Source of the DNA: Plasmopara viticola
Taxonomy: Eukaryota > Oomycota > Peronosporomycetes > Peronosporales > Peronosporaceae
Length of the DNA stretch: 64,000 bases
Reading direction: 5' to 3'
Assembly: GCA_001695595.3 (NCBI GenBank)
Contig: MBPM02000044.1
Location: 1 to 64,000 of the forward strand
Below the pieces are notes generated by a model that made no database searches, was not told the DNA's origin, and worked only from the letters and a program-made list of their open reading frames with translations. Below, one piece after another: positions 1 through 12,922 of this stretch. Positions within the stretch are counted from its first letter, which is position 1; each line of letters begins with the position of its first letter. A program made the position numbers and the translations under genes.

Positions 1-3000
1 AAAACAGGGCCATAGGTATAGCCACCCAGTTCTGCATAACAGGGCTGTGGTAAGTCATGTTGCCACCCCTGTTAGTCACACGGCTCCTTTGAATAGAAGT
101 TTACGCCCGAGATATTCGTGAGATGTGTGAAAAAAATTCGAAGGCAAAAATTAGAAACGCCTTATAGACCTTCTTAAGTAGTAAAAAAGCGCCTCCGGCA
201 GCACCATCGCTACCAAAGTCGCAAATGTAAGCGCTTTTACGTGGGTAGCATATTGCTTCTATTTTGGATTTAGGTGGATAACATAGATCCGAGAGATACA
301 GTGGACAACATAGGGCGCAGGTGGGCAGCAAAATGTCACCATGAGTGGTAAGCACAGCTTTAGAGATCAAATAAGGATGCGAGTTCTCGGTGTCACAAAC
401 GGCCTCATGACTGGCAAAGAAATCTTATTCACAGGAGAAGTAATTGCCCAACTCACGCAGATGCCTTCCATTCAAAGGCACTGCCACATGTGTCAGCGTT
501 AGTAAGCCTCAACAAATGCAAGGCTTCTAAATTCTTGTACGAACCAATTGCAAAAATTGTATCAGAAGTACCAGATTGACGACGAAAGTACATTCTCCGT
601 CCTAGACAAAGGTATATTGGATCATTCTCACTGGCAGCGTACGCCATGCCTTCGCATAAAAACTTCGAAGGATCTCAAGGTACCGGTGTGTTCTATATGA
701 ACGAAATGGCCAGATGTGGCATCCAGAGACAATCTTTAAACTTCCATTGGATAGAAGAGAAAGGTGAAAAGTACTGAGTCATTAGGTATTGACCACCGCG
801 ATTGAGCAGTGTGAGCTCATTGATGTTTTCCACGCCTACTAATACCATGTTTTGGTGCTGTACAAACAACCGTGCCAAGAGTGTGTACCGGGTGTACGTC
901 GCAAAGTCCGCTGAAATTATTCTTATCATAGATCGCATTTTCACCTCATCGCGTTCAGTGCGCTGAGCATCATATTATGGTAGCGGTTAGTAGTGCCAAT
1001 GGGTCTAAGTACACCACGGTAACATTTAATTCCTTGGTCACACATTTCGGGCTTTTACTAAAACAAACTTTGGCTCATATCTGTAAGCAACCTTAATGAT
1101 TTTTAGTAGTTAAACAGCCTTGCCGCGTGTTTACCAGTTGAAATAGGTGTCAAGTGCAGAGACGGCACTATGCCGAGAAGTATAGACCTCCAGAAGTAGC
1201 AGCAGCCGACGTGTGAATCGCGGGTCATAATACGCTGGCAGGTAATACGTCCACGGCGGCTACGCACTTGTTCATGTGGGATCACCACGGTGGTGTGGGG
1301 ATCGAGATAAACGTTTCTTTCAGACCAAATGATCGTCAAATAAAGCATAAGCCCCCAAAAGTATATTGTCTTGTGGACCTTCGTTGCTAAAGACAGCGAC
1401 ATTGGCTGGATTTACCAGAACTTCTTCAAGATTTCTGCCACCCATAGCGCTAATTTGGTTGCTGTCGACTCGGCATTGGCAGCTTTTCCTGCGATAAAGA
1501 AGATTATCAAAAAATATAGGTTATGTTTGCTTGTCAAACTTTAATATCACAAGAGCTTCCAGCCTTGCTGATGTGAGCTAACTCATTTATGGGCATGCGC
1601 GAAAGCGCATCGGCGAGCACATCAAGTCTGCCAAACTTGTATTCAACACGAGTTATGTTTGTCATATTACGCAAAAAAAGATTATTCGCGATTGTTTTGG
1701 CTAACTGTGGCATATTTGGTGCTGTCCTAAACGACACATGATTAAATACAATAGGAAAAGCTTTGAATTCAGAGGTTGTTGTTGAGTGCGTATTTCATGG
1801 AAAATATATCTTTGTCCTTAAAAGCGGTGTCTCGTTCGGTAGCTGGATCAAAGAAGCAGTTTATCAAGCTGCAGCAATGCACGACCAATGGGATAGTCAA
1901 AAGCACAATTCATGGCATTTTATCCCAAAAAGTAAGAAAGGCGTCTGCTGAAGGGCTTCTTGATGCTTCTAAAAGCATCCTCATTCTGGCTATCCTAACA
2001 TGATTTTTTCAAAACTTTTACGAGACGCTTTGCTAGCTTCATTTAGCCAGCACTGTACCTGTTTAAGTAATTAGCTTGTTCTGAGGCGCATTTTTGATGG
2101 TCACTGACCCTCACGACCTACAAGTTCGGGCCGACTGATCCTTCAGAGCGGCTATGAACGGTGGTATTAGCCACATCAAGAAATTCTTTGATAAAGAATT
2201 TTCACAATATTTGAATGATGTTGGCTAAGCCGCAAGGTACGCTAGAGATCAAGACAGTCGAGAGTAAAGCCTTGTTTTTAGAATTTCCATTTATTGAAAT
2301 ACCATCGCTGAGGTATTTCGAGCTGCAACTTTGAGCTCTTCGAGATTTAGTGATATTAAATCATATAGCGGTTTCTCAATCAAATTGCACTTGCCGCAAC
2401 ACAGCGACTAGTTAAATTGTCGATTCTTCCTGTGAATACAATCGACTTCGTATCCATTTTCAATTGCAATCATGCAAACTCATGAGACAGTTTCTTGTTT
2501 TCTATTTGTGAAAGTATCTTCCAGGTGTGTCTATGTTATGTGCCGACAGAACTTTATTATCGCGGCTGTTGGCCCTTTGTAACCGACCTGCAGGACGAAT
2601 TTGACTAAGCTTGTTAATTGATGAAGTTTTGATAGCAGGCATCCGCAGCAGAATTTGACCACCTGCTAGAAGAATTTAAACGACGTCATTCCGACTACTT
2701 TTGTGGTATTATCAGAACGCTCAATACCTTTTATAGTACTATTCGGGCGTGTTACTGCTCAAGCTTATTTTTCAAATAGACCGTACACATAAGAGCGGTG
2801 GAAATATGGCACATTTCAGCCCTGTTGAGCAAGATTGAGCGGCTGGCACCTAATAAATGTCATACCAACCGTTCCAAGTCTCGTATTTATCGAGCCACAG
2901 CACGCCCAAACCAAGTCATACTTCTTTATGTCAGAGAATTCTGTGCAGTCGAATTTGTTTATACTCACGGACTTTAGAGTCGCCACGAAATACCTTATAT

Positions 3001-3070
3001 ACTAATCACCCCAGTACCAGTTTGCTTAAGTTGCTCTTTTCTGAGCGTCATTCAGCTTTATTTTGATCAA
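1..3070 (-). mobile_element. Decayed Ty3/gypsy LTR retrotransposon (protease to integrase)
   Basis: Fragments of a gypsy polyprotein lie in order on the minus strand, split by stops and frameshifts. Around 2860-2950 is the end of the aspartic protease (YDLV, then LGVLWLDKYETW in the next frame, matching the family's YDLVLGMPWL pattern). At about 1850-1980 is the RT/RNase H connection (AFRSIKK). At 1740-1830 and then 1534-1737 is RNase H, ending in VEYKFGRLDVLADALSRMP, the near-invariant gypsy RNase H terminus. At 1103-1402 comes the segment before the integrase zinc finger (YLDPHTTVVIPHEQ). At 453-647 is probable integrase core (TSDTIFAI, then LTNADTCGSAFE). No LTR pair or intact frame was found, so the copy is dead. 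The left end runs off the window. Confidence 0.8.
1534..1737 (-). pseudogene. Gypsy RNase H C-terminal fragment
   Basis: This open stretch carries the best-preserved domain of the gypsy fossil. It reads VSFRTAPNMPQLAKTIAN followed by RVEYKFGRLDVLADALSRMP. In intact relatives this is the RNase H region that ends in VEYKPGRxNVVADALSRRP. The catalytic TDHASL segment appears as NHVSF, so the core acidic residue is changed. It is inactive as it stands. Confidence 0.75.
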
Positions 3071-5619
3071 CTGCAATAGCTTGTTGGAGTGCAAAGTTCT
3101 CGAAACGTCCTATTTGCCAAGACTCAAAAATGTTCTTTCTTACATCGCACATGACTATCCTAACACCGCAGCTAGGTCATATTTTGTGAGATGCCAAGCT
3201 CCATTGGCTAAGTTTCAGAGTGTCCATTATCCAAGCACTAATGGTGCAGACTTATTCCCGCTATTAGTTGTTTAACTCGAGCAATCAACTTGGAGGGGGG
3301 TGAGCTGGCTTATGATTGTACTCTCCTCCAAGGGCATTTTTATCGTCTCTCATTTCTTGCTGTCTGTAACAAAAAGCCTTAAGCGCGCAGAGATTTCGTT
3401 CAAAAGTAAAATCAATTAAGCTTGTCTGAAAAGTATGTCTTGATAATGGAAACCGTCAATCTGCTTAGCTTCTGCATATATAGATGAAATTCACGCGCTT
3501 TTAAAATACAGGCAAAATAGCGCGAGCTCTGGCAGCAATCAAAGATCGCTGGACAAATTGCTGCTATCTCTTGGATTAGATTGTGCGCACAGCGCTCACC
3601 TGATCTAGGACGCCTTAGTTACTTCACTTTTTCTTCCTCAAAAAGGAGAGAATTCGCCTTTCCTTTTCTCACGAGCGAATCCCAAAACCTCACCGATTCA
3701 AAACATAAAATGGACGCTACCGCAAGGGATAACGGAGTTAATGCTGCGTGGTATTTCGTGCATATAATTTGCTCGCAGATCTCAAAGGCTGTAGCGCGTG
3801 CTATCTGTCTGACAGCTGGAAAACTAAAGATGCAGCCACTCTTCAGACCGATACAAGCCAGCGTGTATTTCAAGCATTGCAAACTGTTCGTCCAAAAGGT
3901 GCGAAGAGGTAATTCCTCCATCCCAAAAGTTTTGCTATCCTTCATGTATCCAACCAACTGTCATTGGCGTAGATTTGATTACAAATCGCTTCCTGGGGGA
4001 CTGAATTACACAGCACCTTGCACAAAAAACATGGAAAAAGAATGAAATATTTTGGAAAAAAACTTTTTGTTTTTCCCGTGGAAAATTGGCTCGTAGCACT
4101 AAAGCTTGACATTATGAAAATAACAAACTGTATCTTTTTTTCATTGTACTTAAAAGGTAAAAATGCCGAGTCTAAAACATGCGAGCCATTTGTTTCAAAT
4201 GCTATTTCGTTGCAGAAAGCCAACATTCGGCTTGAGCGCTCAACTCCGTGTGACGACCCATGAGATACTCTATTTTCAACAGCGGAAAAAGATATAAGTT
4301 GCTGAATATCTCGATGATTAATAGTGGACTAAGACACAAGAGTTATCGTTAGTACTCAATGACGGATAGTGAACTAAACGTACACGAGTCATTCCTTTCG
4401 ATGACTGAGTATTTCACAGAAACTAGGAATATATCCCCCCCGCCAATAAAAATGGCTATGAAAGTGAAAGCCTGGCTACTCCACATTAATGAAAAGGCCT
4501 TGTGGCGGAAATTTTGCGCCGCTTAAAGTATAAGAGAATGTCACAAGCACACTGGCAGTTATTATATTAGACTACTTTTTTAGCAGTATTACCAGCTGTG
4601 TGACCTGCTGGAGAGAAATTACACTTGTTGCGGAACGAAGCGATTCTGAATAGAGCGGTGGCTCAAATATGTATTAGCAAACGGGAACTCGGCACGTCAC
4701 TTTGCTTCAAAATCGGCGCACAATACAAATTTAAAATGCTTACGACTTTATAATCCATTTTTTTTCTGCCTGCGTTTTGTGCGTAAGTCTTTCTCGACAA
4801 TAGCGCAAACATTGGCGACCGCGCTTTGTCTACGACGACCACCACGACTTTGCGTTGCAAGTGTTACGAATGGAAACCCAATTTTTATCCACGTCAGATT
4901 TGCAATTTGTATAATTCGACAAGACAAAATTGTCCTCGGACTTGTCTCTTGTCCGAATCGCATTTAAACCATATTGTCAGAAAAGCTTTTGTATCATGAC
5001 CGTGTGTATAGTACAGTTGTGTCTTTTTTAACGTAGCAAAAATCTCAATCAACGAAGGAAGACCGCGGCAATAGCATATATTGAGAACTGACTCGATATA
5101 GTTTAACTATCGAACCACAGGACGCTAATAGTATAAGGAGAAGCTACCGGTGTTGTTGTCGGACGCCACTTCACCAACTTGCATGCCGATTTCGGATATC
5201 AGGGTCGAGCGTACTTAGTGGTGCTACATCGCCTTCGCAGAAAGCTCTTGCCAAGCTTCTGCGCACACTCTTCTTCGCTAAAAACGTCATCTGTTTTGTC
5301 CATCGCAGGATTTCTTTAAATGCCGTCGTTCGACGCAGAATACTTTTAACAAGTGGTTGAAATGGTTTTCTCTGATCCGGTTATCATCCTTGAGGTTAAT
5401 TTGTTGGTAGAATTATTGTCAACGCTTGTTGGTTGGTGCTCTGTACAATTTCTGCCAATTAGATGGACGTAGTCAAAAATCACACTTTAGTGTGAATATT
5501 ATGATATTACATCAAAATAATCAACGGAAAATTACTCGATACATTGAGTGTCTAGTTCGACGAAAGAATATCTTTACTTTCGAAACGTGTATGGAGATTG
5601 TCAACCTGATGATGCGTAA
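3071..5619. other. Gene-poor stretch, possible gag remnant
   Basis: No gene can be supported here. Short open frames on both strands (for example around 3581-4045 plus and 4663-4963 minus) show no family signature, and they overlap one another on opposite strands. Given the protease fossil just to the left, minus-strand gag of the gypsy element would be expected here, but I see no zinc knuckle. A purine-rich run followed by TG (about 3291-3302) resembles a polypurine tract, but in the wrong orientation for that element. Confidence 0.4.
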
Positions 5620-6778
5620 TTACTGATATAGCTTGATCAATTCGTCCGAGACTGCAGAAGGAGTAAGCACACCCAGATCTGTGAACATAAGTGCAATAAA
5701 TCCGGGCGGAGTGTAGTCAAAAAATGGGCTCGCGAACGATACATTTTCCACAAAGTTGCCACCAAACTCTCCACTTGCAATATCGTTGGAGATAGCAGTC
5801 ATCTGCTTTTGCGGGACGTCACGTTGCGTCAATGGGTAGAGTCGAGCAAATTTGTAGCTCTCCGCTGCCACGTAAAATTGCTTGTTCAGCGCCTTTGCGA
5901 TGACTGCAATCGAGTATGTGCCAATCTATAGCAAAAATTAGCAAAGAAACGTTCTTCTTCATTACATTGTAGTTTTCATCGTACCGAGTTAACGATACCA
6001 CCATTTTCCACAACGCCTTCAGCACCGACGATTACAATGTCAAGCTGATCCATGTAGTACGCCACCGCCGAGTCCAGAATTACTGTCGTAGGAATCCCAG
6101 CCTTTGCCAATTCCTTTGCCGTTCTCACTCTACTCATTGCACATCGTAATTTATTACATTTTAGATATCAAGAGTAGGTAAAACAAACCCGGAACCATTG
6201 CTTCGACCTTCCGTCACAAAAACGGAAAAGTTTTTCGTTTTAGCTGCTTCGCGTAGCAGTGCAATCACTACGCGCGACTTGCCGTGGGTCAGCACTTTCT
6301 AAAGGTCCAGTGCCAATAATGGGATCATATCAAGTATTACTGGACCACATCACAAGACATTGCTATCAGTACGTACCATGCCGTCGCGAATAAAATTATG
6401 CCCGACATCACTGATACGCTTTCGACTTGATAACGACGTCTCGGCAAAGAGTTTACCCCGATCAATCAATTGCGAGCGGCACAGATCAAAGTCATCAAAT
6501 TCGAGAAAACAGCGCGTCACGTAGCGAAGAAACAACTGACAACCGGCAGTTGTGGCGATCGAATTGTGGAAACGTGTGGCTTGGGTGGTGTCATCTGCAG
6601 CTTGGAAGGCACGTAGCTGTTGCGCTGCCTCTTGAAGCTCACCCTCCATCTGCATCATCGTGCTGGCCTCGCTGCAAAGGATGACTCCTGTCAGTGCCTT
6701 GATTACAGCCACGGCCATGGCCACATCTGGGTCTTCGAGGTAGCGGAGGAAGTCCGTCACCACCTGCGGCTCCATCAT
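5620..6778 (-). CDS. Translation initiation factor eIF2B subunit alpha
   Basis: Regulatory alpha subunit of eIF2B, the guanine-nucleotide exchange factor that recycles eIF2-GDP in the cytoplasm and senses eIF2 phosphorylation. Exons, read on the minus strand, are 6377-6778, 6189-6298, 5985-6129 and 5620-5925. The introns are 78, 60 and 59 nt, with donors GTACGT, GTTTGT and GTACGA. The joined frame is about 320 residues, close to the family's usual 305. Family landmarks in order are LEDPDVAMAVAVIKAL near the N-terminus, GCQLFLRYVTR, HNFIRDGM joined to KVLTHGKSRVV, VTEGRS, IVIVGAEGVVENGGIVN and YVAAESYKFARLYPL. The sequence ends in LIKLYQ. The exon 3 acceptor is ambiguous by three bases (6129 or 6132). 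The start ATG is the first of two adjacent Mets. A TTTTACAG lies 12 nt upstream with the frame open in between, so a further 5' exon is possible. Confidence 0.93.
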
Positions 6779-6799
6779 GTGACCGAAGAACTGTAAAAA

Positions 6800-9580
6800 C
6801 CAATAGAATTATATCATAAATAGTTCGAGTGCAGAGTAAAGAATGCTAATTTCAGGCAATCATGCTGATAAATCAGGGTCTCCTCCACATTTGCTTTTTT
6901 TGCTATATAAATTGTCAACACCTCATATAGACTAAGTTTCAAGGACGCACATTATCCATAGTATATGAAAGTGTACCACTGGAGCAATGTGGATTTATGA
7001 GGATCAACCGAGATGAATGATTTGACGAGTTTTTACCTCAACACTGTCAATGTACAGCCACAAGATTTATAAAGCAAATTGTAGTGCAATGGGTCACAAA
7101 GTAGCACTTATAATTTATAGTTGTGTGTAACCTAACAAAACAGCAAGTTCTCTAAAGCACAATGCATATAGGCGCCTACACAATAATGGAACCTCTTTTC
7201 ATTACAGTATCGTCTGGAATAACTCAATATGAGAGTCGATCTGTATACCGATAGAGTACCAGAATTTGGCTGATTTGAAACTAGAAGTTAGCTTTTGCCA
7301 CCAAAGCTCGGCTTCTTGAAGCGGCCTGTTTCATCGTCCTTAAGTAACAGAGAAAATAGTATCACCGATCTCTTGTTGATTTTTTTACGAGAAGTCGCTT
7401 GGACTCAAAACACTGACCAAACAGGCAACAACAAGGGCTGCAGGCTAACGCTGTCATTTGTCAATGGATAAACTAGCACTAGAGAAGGTTGTTTGGCATC
7501 CACAAGTGTCTTTGCACCGAAGTCGGCGTCTCTGCCTAAGGCTGCACTTCAGAAATTCATTAAGGCATCCTGCCAAAAACCTGTTCCGGTAAATAAGGCT
7601 GAAAGGTTATTCCACTCCGCACCAGCAAAGAACGCACGCCTTTAGTAAACGCCTCTTGTAGGGGCGATGAGTATTGGGCGCAGCATGCACTCTTGTACAC
7701 ACCGGCCACCTCATCGTCCAAGTGTACACAAGAAAAGGCAGTAGTCTTAGCATCAGACCCTCCGTTTTCTTAAGACTCAATCAAAAGAACAGGAACAATG
7801 TGCCAGGGGTCGGTACTCGATCATAAATGCCCTTGAAGACAATCCTTACAAGATTGTGAGCCATGAGAGTCGCAAACGACATTTTTTTCATATTTGTCAG
7901 GTGCTGGAAGTTTTCTGACCTAGTGTGCTTGAAACATTCTCAGTCGAATTCTAACGCAAGTAACCGTCGTTGAAAAGTCCACTCAATACCTCTCTAGCAG
8001 CGAGTCTGACCAAAAAGAAGAGAAACTTCTGGATGGGTATTTCTCGGCCAGTCATGGGATGCTAATTTGCTTTGCACTCCGAGAGGGCTCTCGGAAGACC
8101 CATAGGAGCCAACACCCCAGCGCTATCTAACGACAGCTACGCGCGTGCAGTGAGCACAAAGTTAGGTCACGCCCCAGAATCAAATTCGGCGTTGGAGGGT
8201 GACAGCAGTCAAGGAGGTCTCGCACCCGAAAAGAAGATACCTTCAAAATCTTCCTAGCATTTTCGCAACCACAAATTAATGCGAATACCTTTCTTGAAAT
8301 AAGATGAGCTTTGAGGATTATACACTCCGAGCTTTAACCGTCAAAGACAAAGTCCTTTACATTCGTGAGCTCAGAATACAATTTGCTCACTTGTGCGTCG
8401 AAAACAACTCATCACATACCCGACACACTGCTTCAAGCTCTAAATTGCAACTCCTGGGCAGCTATTATGCACTTCACCCAAAGACAAATAATCATATGAA
8501 GACTTATCGCGTACTATGTGCACTACAGCTAGACCGACGAGTTATGTCTCACCAAATTTGCACTCAAAAATACGAATCACGCGTATCCGGGATCGATCAA
8601 CAGGGCTGAGGCATTCAAAACTTTCACTAATTCATAGAAGCACAAAGGCTACTGAAATACTAGATAAACACTTTCTTCTTCTTGGAAGACCATCGTTAAG
8701 GCAAGTAATGCGCCTGAATTTACGCAAACGTCCAAAAAAAAGATTGTATGGGCATGAAAATGAAAGCGTTTTTTCTTTATAATATTTATGAGCTCTTTTT
8801 ATCGAAAAACGGTATAGCGGCAAACACCATCGACTTTCCCTGAAGGGTTCCAACGCACCCAGCGCTTTATGATGGGTAAATTGTTTTCATTAACTTTTTA
8901 CCTATCTAAACTAAAAAATAATAATGGCAAGGTATAGAATAGAATACGTTCTCCTATACCAAGACACGAAAGATTTGAGTAACGTGTCGGTGGTAAGTAG
9001 CAAGTAGCCTTGGTGGCAGGTAAATGCCACCGACCGAGACTTTACATACGCTGGCGAGGTACATTGTGTTGACTTGATCGGATTCCACAGAGATGTGGCT
9101 TGAAGATCGAGAAGGTCCAATATGTTCTTTCCAGTAAAGTACTCCTCGCGGAGGAAAAGTGAACAGCCCATCCAGCTCGAAGCTTTAATTCAAGAGATGA
9201 TTTCTGTAAGGAAGTCATTACTGAGCACTAATGGTGCTCTATGAGTGGATAAGGTACCTGTCGAGATCTTGATGTCAATGTGCGCACAATCAAGTGCATT
9301 GATGTTGGATGATTGGTTTGAACCGTGATTCACGAACTGCTTGAGAGCCGTATTGTGGCGGTAGTCTTCTCATAGTTTCCCTAAAAAAAAAACCGAAAAA
9401 TGTCCCAAACTTGTCCGAACTATAATAACACATAATATTCCGGTCTGTGCCAATGTGCCCAGTCGGTCTATGGAATCAGCGAGGACAACGCTGGTTCTAC
9501 ACCCCCAAAAAAAAGCACTCACTTAAGAGGGCAATAAGTCGCATTGACTTCGCAACTCAAAACTGTAACCAGATTGTAGT
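6800..9580. other. Gene-poor stretch without a supportable gene
   Basis: Only short, unrelated frames are present. One plus-strand run at about 7505-7640 (ASLPKAALQKFIKASC, then VNKAERLFHSAPAKN) and one at 8072-8257 look compositionally protein-like, but they match no family I recognise and are bounded by stops. They may be debris of mobile elements. The 5' flank of the eIF2B-alpha gene occupies the left end. Confidence 0.4.
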
Positions 9581-9594
9581 CATAACATCGTCAT

Positions 9595-9655
9595 AGACAA
9601 TTTTATAGAGCCATAAACGTAGTCATAGTCATAGTCATAGTCGAAGTCGTAGTCC

Positions 9656-9691
<36 letters not shown>

Positions 9692-9695
9692 CCAT
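9595..9695 (-). repeat. Compound microsatellite, probable LINE 3' tail
   Basis: On the plus strand there are several ATAGTC units and variants (about 9618-9655), followed by roughly ten uninterrupted TAG/GTA triplets to about 9690. Read on the minus strand, the tract lies directly downstream of the LINE that ends near 9815. Many non-LTR elements end in short tandem repeats instead of poly(A), so this is best read as the element's 3' tail. Chance microsatellite growth beside the element is the alternative. Confidence 0.65.
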
Positions 9696-10055
9696 AGCCG
9701 TGAATAATGTCGTAATAAATCGTCTACATCGATTGATTCATAACATTTGTTCGTTTTCCATGTTTTCTTTCACGTTCAGCCGAAGAGCACTTGATATAGA
9801 AGCAACTATAGCCGCTAAGTTGCTCTTGGATTGTCGTGAGACAATGTCTGCGAGCTTGCGAAAGTGCAATTTAATGTAGGCTCGAGCATGGTTGCTGACA
9901 AAGGCCGCCAAAGTAGAAATCTCTGCAATTTATAGTCTGTTGTTGCGGTGCAGCCAAATTGCACGAAACAAGAAACATCGAACAATGTTGAGTGCCACTT
10001 GGGTAGCTTAATCTCCGTAAAGCTTGGTCGCAGTAGAAGTAAGATGACAAAACCA

Positions 10056-10835
10056 CTACCAAAGTCCAATCGAGATTTCCTTCAAAGAGGTCATCGAAAG
10101 GTCTAAGGTAATAATTCCATTGATAGCGAGCCACAGGACACTCCCAAAATAATTGTTTAGCGTCTTAAATGTCCGTGCACCCGTGTATACAGGTAAGCGG
10201 CCTGTCGACTTGTACTCTCCATTTGAACTTGTATCTAGTCCCAAGTGCATTATGTTTAGACGAAACTTGACATCAGAGCAGACAGGAAGAACATGACGAT
10301 TCCACGCATACTCCGCGGTCCATGTACGCGAAGGTAGCGTAAGAGGATGAAGTTGAAGCTGCCGTAGAGGTAAGTCCGGAGCGGTTATGTACTTGCGAGT
10401 CGCTAAAATTAGTTTAACAAAATCGCGATTGGTCATATCAATGACAAACACTCCATCTAAACTCCATGCATGACAAGCCGCTTCAATCTCAACGGGTCTG
10501 AAAGGTCCGTAATATGGATCGTCGCTTGGAGTAATTAAACTTAGGCGGCGAATAGTGGCGTTGACTAGTCTAACCAATGAGCTTGGCCTAGCAAAGTCAT
10601 CCTCATCCAGTAGCATTCGTAGCAAACCAGCCGTAGCGTAGGTTCCATTTAGATTTACAAAGTCTTGAAGACGGTTTAAGCCCGTATCCATGAGTTTGTC
10701 AACCCTTTCTGGACTAACACAACGTAGAGGTGCCTTCAACTTTCCAAAAGTAAAGTGATTGTTATCCCAAAAGGCATAGTTTGCGTAAACAACTTCCAAT
10801 TGGTTGTTCCCCGCAAGTGATGCAAGTCGGTCCAC
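10056..10835 (-). pseudogene. LINE ORF2 C-terminal domain fragment
   Basis: A 259-codon frame follows the RT region. It contains AWSLDGVFVIDMTNRDFVKLILATRK and W..H..PVCSDVKFRLNIMHLGL, the pattern that precedes the zinc-binding end in oomycete LINEs. The expected HLFWECPVARYQWNYYL segment is split between this frame and the overlapping frame at 9871-10134 (ARYQWNYYLRPFDDLFEGN), which shows a frameshift near 10130. The conserved Cys/His zinc residues upstream of that motif are not evident. Confidence 0.65.
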
Positions 10836-10892
10836 AATTTAATAATACATCGCCAGTAATCTGGGAGATGACTCCACAGGCCTCCTTTCATG

Positions 10893-11327
10893 TTAGTATA
10901 GTATGTTGAAAACTTCGACCAATGGTTGTAGAGTCTCAGTGAAGATAGCCAATGCTGGCTCCATCCAGCGGGGTTCTGCAGACGTCGCCACCGTAGCGGC
11001 AATACCATCGCGAAGACACTTTAGGTGCATAGCGTCAATGAAGGCTTTAGGCGAAGTAAGCCCAAGACCACCATTACAAATCCTTGTGTATATCCACTCT
11101 TTGTCAAATTTGCCGGGGTTGGCAGTCGACGTACTAGTGTCATTGGCGTTGACAAAATCTCGTACGATAAGGTCAACTCGCTTGAGCGTAGCCAGGGGTG
11201 TAGGGGTGACACTTGCCGTGTACCAAAGCACTGGTAGGACTATACTTTGTAGTATTACCACCTTGCCACGCAACGTCTTTGCCCTGTATTTCCAAAGGGC
11301 GCACCGAGCTTGTATCTTCTTTAGCAC
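10893..11327 (-). pseudogene. LINE ORF2 post-RT (thumb) fragment
   Basis: The frame begins MLKKIQARCALWKYRAKTLRGKVVILQSIVLPVLWY. This is the typical region just after the LINE RT palm, with LS.RGK...L....LP.LWY spacing. NGGLGLTSPKAFIDAMHLKCL follows, matching the GGLGL..P.....A....WL motif of the family. The upstream join to the palm lies in another frame near 11330-11400, so at least one indel has occurred. Confidence 0.7.
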
Positions 11328-11439
11328 ATCGTTTAATCGCTGTTCCGCTGTAACAGTAGCTCCTTGTAAAATACCAAGCAGTCGTTTCCCATGGCGTTAA
11401 CACATGGACATTTGAGCGTCGTCGAAATTCAGTAAGTAT

Positions 11440-12435
11440 TAGGCTAGACACATGATGAGAGAACGGCATAATGCTCGTTTTCTTCATATTGAGCCGCAAG
11501 CCAGCTGCACAAGCATATTCCTGAACCGATCCAAGAAACTCTTCAGCATAATCCAAGTTAGATAGGAGCCCGGTGCATTCGTCAGCAAACGCTAGTAATA
11601 AATGCGGTAGCCTTTCTTATTAACAGGTATCCCTTTTGTAGACAATCGAGCCCGTAAAAATTCATCATTGGCTCGATAAAAATCACAAAAAGACCTGGTG
11701 AAAGGGGGTCTCCTTGCCTGTTGCCTGCCCCCAAAAAGAAGGGATCACCGGGACAGCCATTCAGCAGAAGACTAACTGATGTTTTATTGTAGAACGTCTT
11801 CACCCACGCCCGGAAAGTCGCACCAAATCCGAAGTGATGAAGAACCATGTGCAAAGCCGGCCACAGAACACTGTCAAAGGCCTTTGTAAAGTCCAGAAGT
11901 ACCGCACACGCATCAGGGTACTGTGTTTGCAGATTTCCTGCAAAACTTGAAAACAAAGTAACGAGTGACGAATTGACCGCCCTGATACAAAGCCACTTTG
12001 GTCGTCATGAATGATCGTTGGTAATACCTCTCTCAGACTCCACTGTATGACCTTTGGTCCCAGTTTGGCGTCGTGATTGAGAAGGGTTAGTGGTCGATAA
12101 TTACCGGGTTTAGTGCGATGACCGGACTTGTATAACAGCTAAAGGTGATATCTTTATTGAAACTTTGTCATTTTTCCTTTTTGTAACTGATTGTCGTACA
12201 CCACTTCATAGATTCGCGCTCATAAAGTCGCATTCAACTTGTAGTATTCAATCGGTAATCCATCCGGACCGGGAGCTTTGCCATTTTTAGATGCCATCAT
12301 AGCCCAGTACAAGTCGTTTGCCGTGATAGGAGCATCAAGCATTGCTTGTTGCTGGCTTGACAGTCGTGACGTTGTATCTTGTAACATTGAAGCGAATTGT
12401 AGCGGTTGATAAGTCGAAGACCGTTTTTCGATCAA
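11440..12435 (-). pseudogene. LINE reverse transcriptase (palm and fingers), broken
   Basis: RT blocks in order: ITANDLYWAMMASKNGKAPGPDGLP (12220-12435), then AVLLDFTKAFDSV and GNRQGDPLSPGLFVIF (11582-11956), then LLLAFADECTGLLSN (around 11560-11600) and AGLRLNMKKTSIMPF (about 11460-11520). The first catalytic Asp in DFTKAFDSV is present. The catalytic box, normally F/Y-x-D-D, reads FADE, the second Asp being Glu (codon at 11578-11580). Frames change between about 12220 and 11950 and again at about 11590, so there is no continuous ORF2. Confidence 0.82.
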
Positions 12436-12922
12436 GTCAGCAGACGTGGATTGAAACAGTTTGCTCCAATATTCTCGGTGATCGGACGCTATTTCTGCCT
12501 GATCCTCAGTAGCTGTTCCATCGTCATTTGTCAGCTTTGTTATTGGAGGCCGAAGAAAATTCGGCTGCGGTGCACGAAAGAAGTAGCTGGTTGCACGTTC
12601 GCTTGAATGTAAGTCCGCGGCAAATTTCTTGTACTCAATTCTGGCCTCAATGTCCTCCCGATGGGACCGGAGATCCAGTTTCGCTTGTTTTAACTCATTT
12701 TTGTTTTTTCTGTAGGTGAAATGTTCATCAAGTCAGCCGCCGTGTTTACTGCATCAATTTTGCGGACATGATACGCTCATCTGCCTTCCGGAGCTCCTTC
12801 CATTGAAGCCGAAGAAAGATACAATCTGCTCATTTGGGCTCATCGAAAAGGCGGCTAGGATTAGCACCTGCAAAATTTTTGATGCGGTTTGCTAATGCTA
12901 CGACTGAAGTTAACAAATACTC

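Noticed and set aside
3286..3310. Polypurine tract followed by TG, as at a 3' LTR boundary.
   Set aside because: It is on the plus strand, while the adjacent gypsy relic is on the minus strand, and no second LTR copy was found.
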